Positions 15,436 through 25,578 of a stretch of 64,000 bases of DNA are shown here, piece by piece. This DNA is from Halovibrio variabilis (lineage in GTDB: Bacteria > Pseudomonadota > Gammaproteobacteria > Pseudomonadales > Halomonadaceae), in the NCBI RefSeq assembly GCF_007991175.1, contig NZ_BJXV01000010.1, positions 1-64,000 on the forward strand, written 5' to 3'. The notes below the pieces were generated by a model. It was not told where the DNA came from. It did no database searches and was given only the letters and a program-made list of their open reading frames with translations. The position numbers and the translations under genes were made by a program. The first letter of the stretch is position 1. The number at the start of each line of letters is the position of its first letter.

Positions 15436-18400
15436 TTACGCTTCGCTATCGCTCTCGGCGAGATCCACCAGCTCGCGCACCGCGACGGCGAAGAGCGCAA
15501 AGCCACCTTCGCTACCGCCACGCACCTCTTCGATCAGACGACACCAGCGGCGGTGCAGGTCGGCATGCTGGTCCAACCACTGCGCTACCCGCTCCTCGGT
15601 ATCACGGCTAGCGGCGTCGAGCTTCAACACGCTAATGGCTAGCGCCAGTTGCTGACGCTCAATATCGTCGCGGAAAGTCTCCCGCGCCTGGGCCTGCCAG
15701 GCGTCACGCACTTCGAGCTGGGTGACCTGTTGAATCATCCACGGAAGCTCCAGGCGATTGCCAATTTCGTACAGCACCTCTGCCACCCGCTGGGGCTTTT
15801 CATTGATCAGGCGCGCCGCTTGGATAATACCCAGCCCGGCGTAGAGGCTTGATGAAGCCGCCACCGTTGAGGCCAATGCGTCGGGCACACCGGCATTGAG
15901 CAACGCGTCGCGCCGCGTATCCCAGGCGCTCAACTCCTCACCGCTGAGCAGCTCACCAATGCCTTCTTGCAGCTGCGCCAAACGCGGCGCGAAGTACTCG
16001 ATAGTGTCTTGGGTTGAGAGTCCCAGGTGCTGACGCACAAACCAGCGCGTGGCGCGACGAATCAGACGCATCAGATCGAGCATCATCGAGTACTGAACGC
16101 GGTTGGGCACCTGATTATCCAGGGCTTCAATTCGCGCCCACAGCTCCGGCAAATTGAAGCTATCCCGGGCCACGATGTAGCCGCGGGCGATGTCGGCGCG
16201 CCCCGCGCCGGTGGAGTCCATCAGGCGGCGAACGAACACGATGCCCATGTGGTCGACCAGGTCATTGGCGACTTGGGTGGCGACAATTTCACGCTTGAGA
16301 CGGTGCTCGTACATCTCGTCTTTGAAGCGCTCAACCAGCACTGACGGGAACAGCCGCTCCAGATGACGGCGGATATACGGGTCGTCCGGCACGTCAGAGG
16401 TAATCAAATCGCCTTTCAGGGTGCTCTTGGCGTAGGAGATCAGTACCGACAGCTCCGGCAGGCGCATCCCTTGAGCGTTACCGGCGCGCTCTCTTAGCAC
16501 TTCATCGGTGGGCAGGAACTCCAGCTCGCGATCAATTTGCCCGGTGGCTTCTAGTTCACTGATAAAGCGCCGGTAAGGGCCCAGCGATTGATTGGAGAGA
16601 ATCGCCGACAGATCCAGCGCCTGGCTTTGACGGTAGTTATCCAAAATGACCAGTTCCGAGACTTCATCGGTCATTTCCGCCAGCAGCAGGTTGCGCTGTT
16701 TGTCGGTCATGTCACCGCGCTTGACCACTTCATCAATCAGGATCTTGATATTGACCTCATGGTCGGAGCAGTTAACGCCGCCCGCGTTGTCAATAAAGTC
16801 GGTATACACCCGCACGCCTTTGGCGGCGGCTTCCATACGCCCGCGCTGGGTTAAGCCGAGGTTACCGCCCTCGCCCACCACACGGCAGTTTAAGTCATCG
16901 CCGTTAATGCGCAGGGTATCGTTGGCTTTGTCGCCGACGTCAGCGTCAGTTTCGTCAGAGCCCTTGACGTAGGTACCAATACCGCCGTTCCAGATCAGAT
17001 CCACCTTGGATTTGAGCATGGCACGGATCAGCTCGTTGGGCGAAAGACGTGCTTCAACAATCCCGAATACCTGCTGCATTTCCGGCGTGATAGTGATCGA
17101 TTTAGCGCTGCGGCTAAAGATACCGCCACCGGCAGAGATCAGTTCCTGGCGGTAGTCTTGCCAGCTGGAACGGGGCAGCGCAAACAGCCGTTTGCGTTCG
17201 TCAAAGGCGGCCTCGGCATCCGGATTGGGATCGATAAAGATATGCAGATGGTTAAAAGCCGCCACCAGCTGGATCTTGTCGGAGAGCAGCATGCCGTTAC
17301 CAAACACATCGCCCGCCATATCGCCGATGCCTAACACACTGAACGGATCGCGCTGGGTATCCACATCGAGATTTTTAAAGTGTCGCTTAACCGATTCCCA
17401 GGCGCCGCGCGCAGTGATACCCATTTTCTTGTGGTCGTAACCGTTGGCGCCGCCAGAGGCAAAGGCATCGCCCAGCCAGTGGCCATACTCAAGAGAAATT
17501 GCGTTGGCAATATCCGAGAAGGTGGCGGTGCCTTTGTCGGCCGCTACGACCAGATACGCATCGTCCTCATCGTGGCGCACGACATTTTCCGGCGGCACCA
17601 CATCGCTTCCCACCAGATTATCGGTTACGTCTAGCAGCGCGCGGATAAAGATTTGATAGCAGGCGATGCCCTCTTTCTGGACGACGTCACGGCTGGCATT
17701 GTCCGGCATGCGTTTACATACAAAACCGCCTTTGGCGCCGACCGGGACGATCACCGCGTTCTTAACCTGCTGCGCTTTCACCAGCCCCAACACTTCGGTG
17801 CGGTAATCTTCAAAGCGGTCCGACCAGCGCAACCCACCGCGGGCGACTTTGCCGCCGCGCAGGTGCACGCCTTCGACCCGCGGCGAGCAGACAAAAATCT
17901 CAAACATCGGCCGCGGTTTGGGAATACCGGTGACTTTGGAGGGTTCGAGCTTGTAGGCGATGTAGTCTTTAAAGCGTCCGTCCTCGGCGAGCTGGTAGTA
18001 GTTGGTACGCAGCGTAGCGAGGATCAGCTCCATAAACCGGCGCAATAACTGATCATCGTTAAGGCTGGCAACGGCTTCCAGATGCTCATTTAAGCTCGCG
18101 ATGCAATCGTCAGTGGCGTGGCTCTGCTCGCCAGGATCAAAGCGCAGGCTAAACAGCTCCACCAACTTGCGGGTAATGGCCGGGTAGTTGGTCAGCGTGG
18201 CAGCGATATAGTCCTGAGACATGCCGAAGCGGATCTGTTTTAAATAGCGAGCGTAGCCGCGCAGCATGGCCACTTCGCGCCAATCCAGCCCCGCGCCGAT
18301 AATCAGCCGGTTGAAGGCGTCATTGTCAGCTTCACCGGCCCAAATGCGCTTAAAGGCTTCGCTAAACACGTCGCGCATCTCGCTTAGACTGACATCCGCG

Positions 18401-20259
18401 CCGCTGTGCTCCAGTTCGAAATCGTGAATCCAGTAGCGCTGCTCAGGCGAGCTGATATCGTAGGGGCGCTCGCCAATCACGCGCAGGCCAAGGTTTTCCA
18501 TCATCGGCAGCACGTCGGAAAGCGGGATCTGCGATTCGCGGTGGAACAGCTTCAGGTTAACCCCGCCGCCTTGCTCCTCTAACGGCCGATAGAGCGACAG
18601 CGAGAGGTCGTTCTCGCTATCCAGTGTTAGCAGGTGCTGAACGTCGAATACTGCCGTACGCGCAGAAAAGTCTTCTCGGTAGCTTGCCGAAAACGCCTCG
18701 CGGAACTGATCCATCAGCAGGTTCGCGTGCTCTTCACCGAAGCCTTCGATCATGGCGTTCTGCAGCTCGTCGCGCCAGCTACGCGCTAACCTCGCCACCT
18801 TGCTTTCCAGGTGTTTAAGATCGTAGTCGCTGGGCGCGTCGCCATTAAAGCGCAGAATCAATTGGATACGTCCCAGTACCGACTCGGACAAGTAGGTATT
18901 GAAATCACCAAAGTGGGCGTCTAGTTCGTCGCACAGCACGCTTTGGATCCTCTGGCGCAGATCCGTAGAGAACACGTCACGGGGGACAAACACCAAGCAG
19001 GAGTAAAACTTGCCGCTGACATCGGCGCGAATAAACAGCCGCACCTGGCGGCGCTCGCGGATATTGAGAATGCCCAGCGCGGTGTTGGCCAGCGATTCGG
19101 TTTCAATCTGAAACAGATCATCGCGGGGGTAAACTTCCAGCACCTGTAACAGCTGCTTGCCGTTATGTCCCTGGAGATTGAACCCGGCGATATCCATCAC
19201 TGCCTTTAGCTTGCGGCGCAGCAGCGGAATATTACGCGGCGACTCGTTGTACACCGTCGCGGTGAACAAGCCGAAGAAGCGCCGCTCGCCAATGACCGTG
19301 CCGTCGTCGTCGTAGCGGTCAACGGTAATGTAATCAGGGTAGGTAGGACGATGCACCCGCGAGTGATGGGCGCTTTTGGCAAACGATAGCAGTTGCGGCA
19401 CCAGCACATAAGCGTCTTGCTCACCGACGCCTTCTTGGGTGCGAATACGCTCATGGTAGCGCGGCTGATCCAAGCGAAACACCCCTAGCACGCTATCGGC
19501 ATCACGCTTTAACTCGCCTTCTTCGAGCCGATATTCGTCGTAACCCAGAAAAGTGAAATTGTCTTTGAGCAGCCACTCGAGGAAGGCAATCGCTTCTTCA
19601 TGGTCGTCGGGGTCAATTTGTGGCGGACAGTTTTTTTCCAGCTCTTGAATCGACGCGGTAATTTTCGCGCACATGGCGTCGTAATCGCCCACGGCGGTGC
19701 GCACATCGCGCAGCACATCGTGCAAGTTGCGTTCAATTTTTTCTAGCAGCGCCTCGTCGGTGTGACGATCGACTTCAATCACAATCAGCGATTCGCGCGC
19801 CTCAGGCGCCCGTTCATCTTGCGGGGAGGCTAGCGACTGCAGCTGATGACGGTCGTCGCGGTCAACTGCCAGCACACTGTTTTGAATGGCATGCACCGTC
19901 AAGCCGCGGCGATTGAGTTCGATACGGACGGAGTCAACCAGAAACGGCATGTCCTCATGCAGCACCGCCACAAACGTATGCGTCGACTGCCAGCCGTGCT
20001 CTTCAAAATCCGGATTAAACACCGTTACCTTGGGGTGTTGCGGATCGTGATGCTGCAAAAACTGCCAGATTGACAGCGTTGCGCCATACAGGTCGTCCAG
20101 ACGACGATCTATCAGATCTTCTACCGGCACGGTGGCATAAAAGTGTCGGGCAAAGGCAATCACAGCCGCTGCGCGAGCGGGCTCCAGCCGCGCATTTAGC
20201 CGATCCTGCAACTGCTCTAAAATATCTTGCCGACTCTCTTCAATCGCAACGTAGTGCAT
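15436..20259 (-). CDS. gdhB: large NAD-specific glutamate dehydrogenase
   Basis: Very large (1607 residues, about 180 kDa) NAD-dependent glutamate dehydrogenase of the bacterial GDH family known from Pseudomonas and Streptomyces. It catabolises glutamate to 2-oxoglutarate and ammonia. The dehydrogenase core lies about residues 780-1200: GGLRWSDRFEDYRTEVLGLV, then VPVGAKGGFV with the catalytic lysine region near 840, and a nucleotide-binding segment around GIGDMAGDVFGNGML. Long N- and C-terminal regions flank it, as is usual for regulated L-GDH180 enzymes. It is transcribed alone, with a strand-specific terminator hairpin after it. In a halophile it would connect glutamate, a common compatible solute, to the TCA cycle (inference). 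Confidence 0.95.
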   Translation of the reverse strand: MHYVAIEESRQDILEQLQDRLNARLEPARAAAVIAFARHFYATVPVEDLIDRRLDDLYGATLSIWQFLQHHDPQHPKVTVFNPDFEEHGWQSTHTFVAVLHEDMPFLVDSVRIELNRRGLTVHAIQNSVLAVDRDDRHQLQSLASPQDERAPEARESLIVIEVDRHTDEALLEKIERNLHDVLRDVRTAVGDYDAMCAKITASIQELEKNCPPQIDPDDHEEAIAFLEWLLKDNFTFLGYDEYRLEEGELKRDADSVLGVFRLDQPRYHERIRTQEGVGEQDAYVLVPQLLSFAKSAHHSRVHRPTYPDYITVDRYDDDGTVIGERRFFGLFTATVYNESPRNIPLLRRKLKAVMDIAGFNLQGHNGKQLLQVLEVYPRDDLFQIETESLANTALGILNIRERRQVRLFIRADVSGKFYSCLVFVPRDVFSTDLRQRIQSVLCDELDAHFGDFNTYLSESVLGRIQLILRFNGDAPSDYDLKHLESKVARLARSWRDELQNAMIEGFGEEHANLLMDQFREAFSASYREDFSARTAVFDVQHLLTLDSENDLSLSLYRPLEEQGGGVNLKLFHRESQIPLSDVLPMMENLGLRVIGERPYDISSPEQRYWIHDFELEHSGADVSLSEMRDVFSEAFKRIWAGEADNDAFNRLIIGAGLDWREVAMLRGYARYLKQIRFGMSQDYIAATLTNYPAITRKLVELFSLRFDPGEQSHATDDCIASLNEHLEAVASLNDDQLLRRFMELILATLRTNYYQLAEDGRFKDYIAYKLEPSKVTGIPKPRPMFEIFVCSPRVEGVHLRGGKVARGGLRWSDRFEDYRTEVLGLVKAQQVKNAVIVPVGAKGGFVCKRMPDNASRDVVQKEGIACYQIFIRALLDVTDNLVGSDVVPPENVVRHDEDDAYLVVAADKGTATFSDIANAISLEYGHWLGDAFASGGANGYDHKKMGITARGAWESVKRHFKNLDVDTQRDPFSVLGIGDMAGDVFGNGMLLSDKIQLVAAFNHLHIFIDPNPDAEAAFDERKRLFALPRSSWQDYRQELISAGGGIFSRSAKSITITPEMQQVFGIVEARLSPNELIRAMLKSKVDLIWNGGIGTYVKGSDETDADVGDKANDTLRINGDDLNCRVVGEGGNLGLTQRGRMEAAAKGVRVYTDFIDNAGGVNCSDHEVNIKILIDEVVKRGDMTDKQRNLLLAEMTDEVSELVILDNYRQSQALDLSAILSNQSLGPYRRFISELEATGQIDRELEFLPTDEVLRERAGNAQGMRLPELSVLISYAKSTLKGDLITSDVPDDPYIRRHLERLFPSVLVERFKDEMYEHRLKREIVATQVANDLVDHMGIVFVRRLMDSTGAGRADIARGYIVARDSFNLPELWARIEALDNQVPNRVQYSMMLDLMRLIRRATRWFVRQHLGLSTQDTIEYFAPRLAQLQEGIGELLSGEELSAWDTRRDALLNAGVPDALASTVAASSSLYAGLGIIQAARLINEKPQRVAEVLYEIGNRLELPWMIQQVTQLEVRDAWQAQARETFRDDIERQQLALAISVLKLDAASRDTEERVAQWLDQHADLHRRWCRLIEEVRGGSEGGFALFAVAVRELVDLAESDSEA

Positions 20260-20307
20260 CCATCACCTCGACTGCCTAGGCCATTACACGGCCAAAAAAC
20301 GAAGGAC

Positions 20308-20329
20308 AATAGGCCTTTAGGCCACTATT
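20308..20329 (-). terminator. hairpin downstream of trmA
   Basis: AATAGGCC and GGCC-A-CTATT form a stem with one bulge and a TTTA loop. On the minus strand a run of T (CGTTTTTTGG) follows after about nine bases. It lies between the trmA stop and the gdhB start, so it may end the murI-trmA transcript. The distance from stem to T-run makes this tentative. Confidence 0.4.
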
Positions 20330-20417
20330 CCAAGCCCTAAGCTTACGCTACCTATCGTCGTGTCCCTAATCACTTAACACGTTGTTTATGGCGCATACCG
20401 TTGACGCATTAGGCTTA

Positions 20418-21554
20418 TTAAACCTCGCGCCGCTTTAACAGCACGCCGCACTCACAGTGATCGGTAAACGGAAACTGGTCAAACAGCGCGAAGCGTTCAA
20501 TCCGATGCGTGGTGGTCAGTATGGTCAGGTTTTCAGCTAACGTGGCCGGATTGCATGAAATATACACGATCTGGGCGTACTCGCTGAGTTGCTCACAGCT
20601 CTGCGCGTCTAAACCGGCTCGGGGTGGATCGACCAGCACGGTGGAAAAATCATAGTCTTGCAATGCCATCTCCGCCACGCGCCGCCCGGCTTTTTCGCCC
20701 TTTAGCGCGAGCGAGAACTCTTCTGCCGACATGCGGCCAATCTGCGCGTTGGTGACCCCGTTGGCTTCAAGGTTGAGGTTGGCACTGGCCACCGAAATAC
20801 GCGAAATTTCCGTGGCCAGCACGCGGCGGAAATTGTCCGCCAGGGCAATGGTGAAATTGCCGTTGCCGCAGTACAGCTCCACCAGGTCTTTCTTTAAGCC
20901 TTCCCGTTTTAAGCCCTCCTGTTGCTGACCAGCGGTCACTTCCCGTGCCCAGCTGAGCATTTTTTGGCAGACATGCGCATTGGGCTGGGTAAAGCTGTTT
21001 TCGACCTGCTGATAGTGCAGCGTGCGGCCATCGACTTCTAACCGCTCCCAAACGTGGTCACGGGTAAGTACGATGCGCTGCTTGCGGGAGCGACCAATCA
21101 CCATAATGCCCAGCTCGGCCTCAAGCGCGCGGGCCTCGCGTTCCCACTCATCGCCCAGGGGGCGGTGGTAAATCAGCGTTACCAGCGCCTCGCCCGACAG
21201 CGTGGTTAAAAACTCCACCTGAAACAGCCGCCGACGCAGCTCATCGGAGCGAAGGCAGGCCTTGCGCAGCTGCGGCATTAGCTGATTGATGCGTTCACTT
21301 GCGACCGCGTACTGATCTAACCGGACCACCCGCTTATTTTTGGGGTTCTCAGGGTCTACCTCGAACATGGCGTAATAGAGATCGTTCTCTGCGTGCTGTA
21401 TACGAAACTCGCAGCGCTGACGGTAGTAGCCCGGCGGCGATTCAAACACCTCTAACGCTGGCGGCTGAAAAGCGGCAAACGTGGTTTCCAGATAGTCGCG
21501 TTTAGCGGCTAGCTGTTCGGCATAACGTTCAGGTTTTACGACGGGGATAGACAA
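20418..21554 (-). CDS. trmA: tRNA (uracil-5-)-methyltransferase TrmA
   Basis: Makes m5U54 (ribothymidine) in the T-loop of tRNA. It has 378 residues from the chosen start. I use a TTG at 21554 because AGAGGAG lies five bases upstream and homology to TrmA begins at once (SIPVVKPERYAEQL); the frame extends to another TTG at 21572. Visible motifs are QVENSFTQPNA near 195, the SAM motif LYCGNGNF, DPPRAGLD, and the catalytic cysteine in YISCNPATL. A short insertion of basic residues (EGLKREGLKKD) precedes the SAM motif. It lies 23 bases after murI on the same strand, so the two are probably co-transcribed. Confidence 0.93.
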   Translation of the reverse strand: MSIPVVKPERYAEQLAAKRDYLETTFAAFQPPALEVFESPPGYYRQRCEFRIQHAENDLYYAMFEVDPENPKNKRVVRLDQYAVASERINQLMPQLRKACLRSDELRRRLFQVEFLTTLSGEALVTLIYHRPLGDEWEREARALEAELGIMVIGRSRKQRIVLTRDHVWERLEVDGRTLHYQQVENSFTQPNAHVCQKMLSWAREVTAGQQQEGLKREGLKKDLVELYCGNGNFTIALADNFRRVLATEISRISVASANLNLEANGVTNAQIGRMSAEEFSLALKGEKAGRRVAEMALQDYDFSTVLVDPPRAGLDAQSCEQLSEYAQIVYISCNPATLAENLTILTTTHRIERFALFDQFPFTDHCECGVLLKRREV

Positions 21555-21577
21555 GGCGACTCCTCTTAACAATTCGA

Positions 21578-22381
21578 TCAGAAGTGGATCATGTTCAGCA
21601 ACTGGGGTGGCGCAAAGCCATAGCGGGCTAAACCAGCGGTGAGATTAGTGGCGGGCGCGGTGGTAAAGCAGCGGCCATCCTGCTGATCGCTATTGAGTTC
21701 ATCAACCACTTGCGCCACCCGGCGAGCAATCGCATCGCCGGAATCGACCCAGTACAGCGGCACGGGGGCGAGCTGCGTCAGCCAGGGTTTAAGCAACGGA
21801 AAATGGGTGCAGCCCAGCACCACGGTGTCCATTGCTGGGTTAGCGGATGAAGAGGCAGCGGCGTGCCACAGCGGCGCCAGCGCCGTCTGCATGCGCTGGC
21901 TATCGGGTGGAATGCCTGCCAGGCACGCTTCTGCCTCGACCACCAGGGCATCGGCCGCCACGCGGGTGATCACACAGTCGCTGGCAAAGCTATCGATCAA
22001 GCGCTGGGTATAGGGCCGCCCCACCGTGGCTTTAGTGGCGAGCAGCCCAATATGGCGTGTCTGGCTAATCGCTGCGGCAGGTTTGATCGCAGGCACGGTG
22101 CCCACGACAGGGATCGCTAACTGCTCGCGCAAGCTCTCTAATGCCAGCGTGCTGGCAGTATTGCAGGCGACGACCAGCACACTGGGCTGACAGGCGTCGA
22201 CAGCGGCTTGGCAGACCGCCACGATACGTAACGCCAGCGTGACATCATCGCGCAGGCCATAGGGCAGCCAGGCGTTATCGCAGGCGTAGCACAGGGCTGC
22301 CTCAGGGTAGTGTTGACGCAGCGATTGCGCCACGGACAGGCCGCCGACACCGGAATCAAAAATTAATACGGGGCCTTTCAT
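21578..22381 (-). CDS. murI: glutamate racemase MurI
   Basis: Cofactor-independent racemase that supplies D-glutamate for peptidoglycan. It has 267 residues from the ATG at 22381. The frame is open about 230 bases further upstream, but family similarity begins at VLIFDSGVGGLSV. The two catalytic cysteines are C73 (VVACNTAS) and C191 (VLGCTHFPL), with D9-S10 in the first loop. An ATG 16 codons upstream (22429) would add a short N-terminal extension like the one in E. coli MurI and cannot be excluded; neither start has a strong ribosome site. It follows the hemerythrin-like gene and precedes trmA on the same strand. Confidence 0.93.
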   Translation of the reverse strand: MKGPVLIFDSGVGGLSVAQSLRQHYPEAALCYACDNAWLPYGLRDDVTLALRIVAVCQAAVDACQPSVLVVACNTASTLALESLREQLAIPVVGTVPAIKPAAAISQTRHIGLLATKATVGRPYTQRLIDSFASDCVITRVAADALVVEAEACLAGIPPDSQRMQTALAPLWHAAASSSANPAMDTVVLGCTHFPLLKPWLTQLAPVPLYWVDSGDAIARRVAQVVDELNSDQQDGRCFTTAPATNLTAGLARYGFAPPQLLNMIHF

Positions 22382-22472
22382 GACTCTGCCTGAAAAAAAC
22401 GGAGCTGCTAGTTTAGCATGCTCCGCCATTTTATCGATTGCCGATATAGTGCGCGGTGGTTGGCCGCAAGCG

Positions 22473-23018
22473 CTACACCGCGGGCACATCGGCCCCGCGC
22501 AGCTCGGCATAGAGTTCCGGGTAGGCTTGCTGGAGTCGCTCCAACTCCTGCTCAGCGCCTTCGGGCAGGGCTTGGCGCAGCTCTTCCATATCGTCTTGGC
22601 TAAAGTGCTTATCAATTAGCGGGAATAGCTCTTCGCGCTCATGGCGTAGATAGGCCCGATGCGCCTCGAGATAGGCTTTTAGATCATCGGCAAAACGATC
22701 CATCGGTAGCACGTTATCCATCAGGATCATATCAATATCGTTGGCAAGACGCTGTAAGCGCGGCTTTAATTCACGATAGTCATTGGCCATCTGTTCGGGA
22801 AGGTCGAGATGCTCCGGCGCCTTCTCTTGTAGCCGTTCAACGCAGATGCGCTCAAGCGGCGTCGCAAATTTTTCCATATAGGTCAAAATATAGTCGACCA
22901 CTTCGCGCATCAGCTGGAAATTGGGTCGCTCGCCAAGGGCGAGGGTTTTCTGCTTAAGCTGCAGCACATGGAGCATTCTCGCCATATTGGCATGATCTAA
23001 GCGCAGTTGGTTTAACAT
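22473..23018 (-). CDS. hemerythrin-like (HHE) protein with degenerate metal site
   Basis: 181-residue all-helical protein of the HHE/hemerythrin family. The first histidine is present (LRLDHANMARML, H9). The second motif, normally F-H-H-P-x-E, reads FATPLERICVERL (51-63), so both histidines are replaced. The third region has H120 and H126 in EAHRAYLRHEREELFP with the acidic residues kept. A full di-iron site is therefore unlikely unless ligands have shifted. Homologues are linked to oxygen, iron or nitric oxide sensing and repair. It sits upstream of murI with a 91-base gap on the same strand. Its true role is unknown. Confidence 0.75.
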   Translation of the reverse strand: MLNQLRLDHANMARMLHVLQLKQKTLALGERPNFQLMREVVDYILTYMEKFATPLERICVERLQEKAPEHLDLPEQMANDYRELKPRLQRLANDIDMILMDNVLPMDRFADDLKAYLEAHRAYLRHEREELFPLIDKHFSQDDMEELRQALPEGAEQELERLQQAYPELYAELRGADVPAV

Positions 23019-23302
23019 CGAACCGTCTCCTTTATTTTGTCATGCCTACCGTCGGACCTTGCGGGCTAAGGGCATGCGATCATAAGCGCGTGTAATCAGT
23101 ACGTATTGTCACTAGGACATAGCTTACCCAGAACGTGCCCTAAATAATCGGCGTTATTATCAACAATGCCTCTACAGCGTTATCCTAGCCAGTGTACCTT
23201 TGTGGCGAGTTACGCCAAAGGTAGTTCGTCAAGGCACGGTTTACCATCAACACTTGTGGGTACTTTGTTGCTCAACGTCTCGATTCTATAACGGAAGCTT
23301 AC

Positions 23303-24637
23303 ATGGACCTTTTTGATAGCGCCCAGTCGGTGCCTGCAGACGATGCCCCGCTAGCCTTTCGTATGCGACCCCGCCATTTGGACGATTATGTGGGGCAGCC
23401 AGCGCTGGTGGGGCCAGATAAACCGCTGCGCCGCATGGCGGAATCAGGCCTCGTACGCTCAATGATTCTATGGGGGCCGCCGGGCGTGGGCAAAACCACG
23501 CTGGCGGAGCTATTGGCGCGCGCCTCCCAGGCCCACCTTGAGCACCTCAGTGCGGTGATGGCCGGGGTCAAAGAGCTCCGCGCCGTGGTCGAGCGTGCTC
23601 AACAAATGTCTTCAACGGTTATTCTCTTTTTAGATGAGATTCATCGTCTCAACAAGAGCCAGCAGGACGCTTTATTGCCCCACGTCGAATCCGGCCTGTT
23701 GACGCTAATAGGCGCGACCACGGAAAACCCGTCGTTTGAGGTCAACTCGGCGCTGCTCTCTCGGGCGCGGGTTTATGTGCTCAAATCGCTCACTCAGGAG
23801 GAGTTGGTCACGGTGATGCGCCAAGCGCTACGCGACGTTGAGCGGGGGCTTGGCAAGCGTGACATTAGCGTTGATGACGAGGTATTAGAGGCGCTAGCCC
23901 ACGCCAGCGCAGGCGATGCTCGGCGGGCGCTGGGGTTGCTGGAGACCGCCTGCGATTTTGCCACTCAGGAAGCCGGCCGCGAAGTGCTGCATAAGGATGT
24001 GCTCGCCGATGTGATTGGCCATCAGGCCAGCGCCTTTGATAAACAAGGCGATGCCTATTACGACCTGCTTTCGGCGATTCATAAATCGATACGCTCCTCC
24101 CGCCCTAATGCCGCGCTGCTGTATATGGCGCGCTTTATGCAGGGCGGCGGCGACCCGCTGGACGTGGTGCGCCGGCTGACCGCTATTGCGTCTGAGGATG
24201 TGGGTAACGCCGACCCGCGCGCGCTGCCGCTGGTGATTGCCGCCTGGGATGCTTACTTGCGCCTGGGTGATTACGAAGGTCAGCGGGCGATTGCCCATGC
24301 GGCGATTCATTTGGCCGTAGCGCCCAAAAGCAACCGCATTGACCGCGCCTGGAGTGAGGCCAAGCAGTACGTACGCCAGCAACCCCAGGTGGAAGTGCCC
24401 ACTTACCTGCGCAACGCACCCACTAAGCTGATGGAGCAGTTGGGGCATGGCGAAGGCTATCGCTATGCGCACAGCGAGCCCGACGGCTATCCGGCGGGTA
24501 GCGCCCACGACTGCTGGCCGGAAGAGCTACCTAAAGAAACGTTCTTTAAGCCAAGTTCGTTTGGCCAGGAGAAACGCTTTGGGGAAATTATGGCGTGGCG
24601 GGAAAATCTTGACAAGGAAGTCGATCAGGCGCCCTAA
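23303..24637 (+). CDS. rarA: replication-associated recombination protein A (RarA/MgsA)
   Basis: AAA+ ATPase related to clamp loaders that acts at stalled replication forks. It has 444 residues, like E. coli Rar[14 protein letters not shown] opens the ATPase domain. Walker A is GPPGVGKTT (58-66), Walker B is ILFLDEIHR near 110, followed by sensor 1 [13 protein letters not shown], the arginine finger region SRARVYVL, and sensor 2 [11 protein letters not shown] near 205. The C-terminal tetramerisation domain ([17 protein letters not shown] onward) is complete. It is convergent with lolA, preserving the ftsK-lolA-rarA neighbourhood of E. coli but with rarA inverted relative to the other two. Confidence 0.96.
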   Translation: MDLFDSAQSVPADDAPLAFRMRPRHLDDYVGQPALVGPDKPLRRMAESGLVRSMILWGPPGVGKTTLAELLARASQAHLEHLSAVMAGVKELRAVVERAQQMSSTVILFLDEIHRLNKSQQDALLPHVESGLLTLIGATTENPSFEVNSALLSRARVYVLKSLTQEELVTVMRQALRDVERGLGKRDISVDDEVLEALAHASAGDARRALGLLETACDFATQEAGREVLHKDVLADVIGHQASAFDKQGDAYYDLLSAIHKSIRSSRPNAALLYMARFMQGGGDPLDVVRRLTAIASEDVGNADPRALPLVIAAWDAYLRLGDYEGQRAIAHAAIHLAVAPKSNRIDRAWSEAKQYVRQQPQVEVPTYLRNAPTKLMEQLGHGEGYRYAHSEPDGYPAGSAHDCWPEELPKETFFKPSSFGQEKRFGEIMAWRENLDKEVDQAP

Positions 24638-24680
24638 GGCGCCTGATCTGATAGCGGCACTTGTTGTGGTAACGGCAACA

Positions 24681-24709
24681 GTGAGAGGTAGCTTTAGCTC
24701 GCGACCGTT
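24681..24709 (+). repeat. REP-like element, copy 1
   Basis: A 29-base element beginning GTGAGAGG and containing AGCTTTAGCTCGCGACCG. Two further copies lie at 51786 and 51927 with one or two changes. It is in the gap between convergent rarA and lolA and is followed by GCCAGCCTGAT, a string that also occurs before copy 3. The GTGGGAGN...GCTCGCGA form recalls REP sequences of Pseudomonas. Confidence 0.7.
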
Positions 24710-24750
24710 CGAGCTGCCAGCCTGATATCTCCAGACCAATACCCCCTTAT

Positions 24751-25401
24751 TTACAGTCCTTCGCGAATCACATCGGTGCCTTCGGGAATCTCGAAGTCGA
24801 ACATGTCCGTGGCAATATAGCCATTGAGGGTAATATTACTAAAAGTAATGGAGGTGCGCTGCCCGGTGCTGTCCATCATCCAAAGCTCACTTAACGTTTC
24901 GCCTTCAAATACCATGCTCAATTCTTCAAACAGCGTATCGGCAGAGATAGGCACCAGGGTAAAAACATCGTCACCGCCGTCCTGCTCGTGGAAAACCTCA
25001 TAGTTCTCGGTTAACTCATCAACGCTTCCCGACAGCAATAACGCTGGGGTATGGGTGACCCGGTCATCCATCTCTTGAACGGTGACTTGTTCAAGGTCGG
25101 GGTCGTACATATACACATCGTCACCGTCGGAAACCACGGTTTGAGAATACGGTGCGTCTACTTCCCAACGCAGCATACCGGGGCGCGCAAGCCACATTTC
25201 ACCGCGTGCGCTTTGTAAGCGATCGCCGCTGCCGTCTAGAATCTGCTGTTCAAAAGTGGCTTGGTAGCTTTCTAACGGCTCCAAACGCTCAGTCAAGCGT
25301 TCGGCGGCATCATCAGCCCAAGCGGGGGCGCCAAACGTTAAACCCAAGGCGCTGGCGGCCAGTGCCAGTGGTGACGTTCGTTGTGTTTGCGTATCGCGCA
25401 T
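24751..25401 (-). CDS. lolA: outer-membrane lipoprotein carrier protein LolA
   Basis: Periplasmic chaperone that carries lipoproteins from LolCDE to LolB. It has 216 residues. A Sec signal peptide (about 1-29, ending PAWA-DD) is followed by the LolA fold: ESYQATFEQQILDGSGD, GEMWLARPGMLRWEV, YSQTVVSDGDDVYMYDPDLEQ. It is strongly acidic, as expected for an exported protein of a halophile. The ATG follows GGGAG. The gap to ftsK holds a strong ftsK terminator, so lolA has its own promoter. Confidence 0.93.
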   Translation of the reverse strand: MRDTQTQRTSPLALAASALGLTFGAPAWADDAAERLTERLEPLESYQATFEQQILDGSGDRLQSARGEMWLARPGMLRWEVDAPYSQTVVSDGDDVYMYDPDLEQVTVQEMDDRVTHTPALLLSGSVDELTENYEVFHEQDGGDDVFTLVPISADTLFEELSMVFEGETLSELWMMDSTGQRTSITFSNITLNGYIATDMFDFEIPEGTDVIREGL

Positions 25402-25516
25402 AAAATCTCCCTAGGCAACCGTTGCCCGATAACCGTTGCTGAATGTCGGTTTCTAAATAATGACTGTTGCTAGCCCAAAGTGCGTCGGGTCGGCTTAACT
25501 GTCCTTGTAAGACGTG

Positions 25517-25546
25517 AAAAGCGCCGCGGGGTTTCACCCGCGGCGC
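25517..25546 (-). terminator. intrinsic terminator of ftsK
   Basis: GCGCCGCGGG and CCCGCGGCGC form a perfect 10-base GC-rich stem with a six-base loop. On the minus strand it is followed by TTTTCAC. It is 32 bases beyond the ftsK stop and upstream of lolA. Confidence 0.75.
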
Positions 25547-25578
25547 GACTTCCACGCTTATTGCATAATTGTTCGTGT

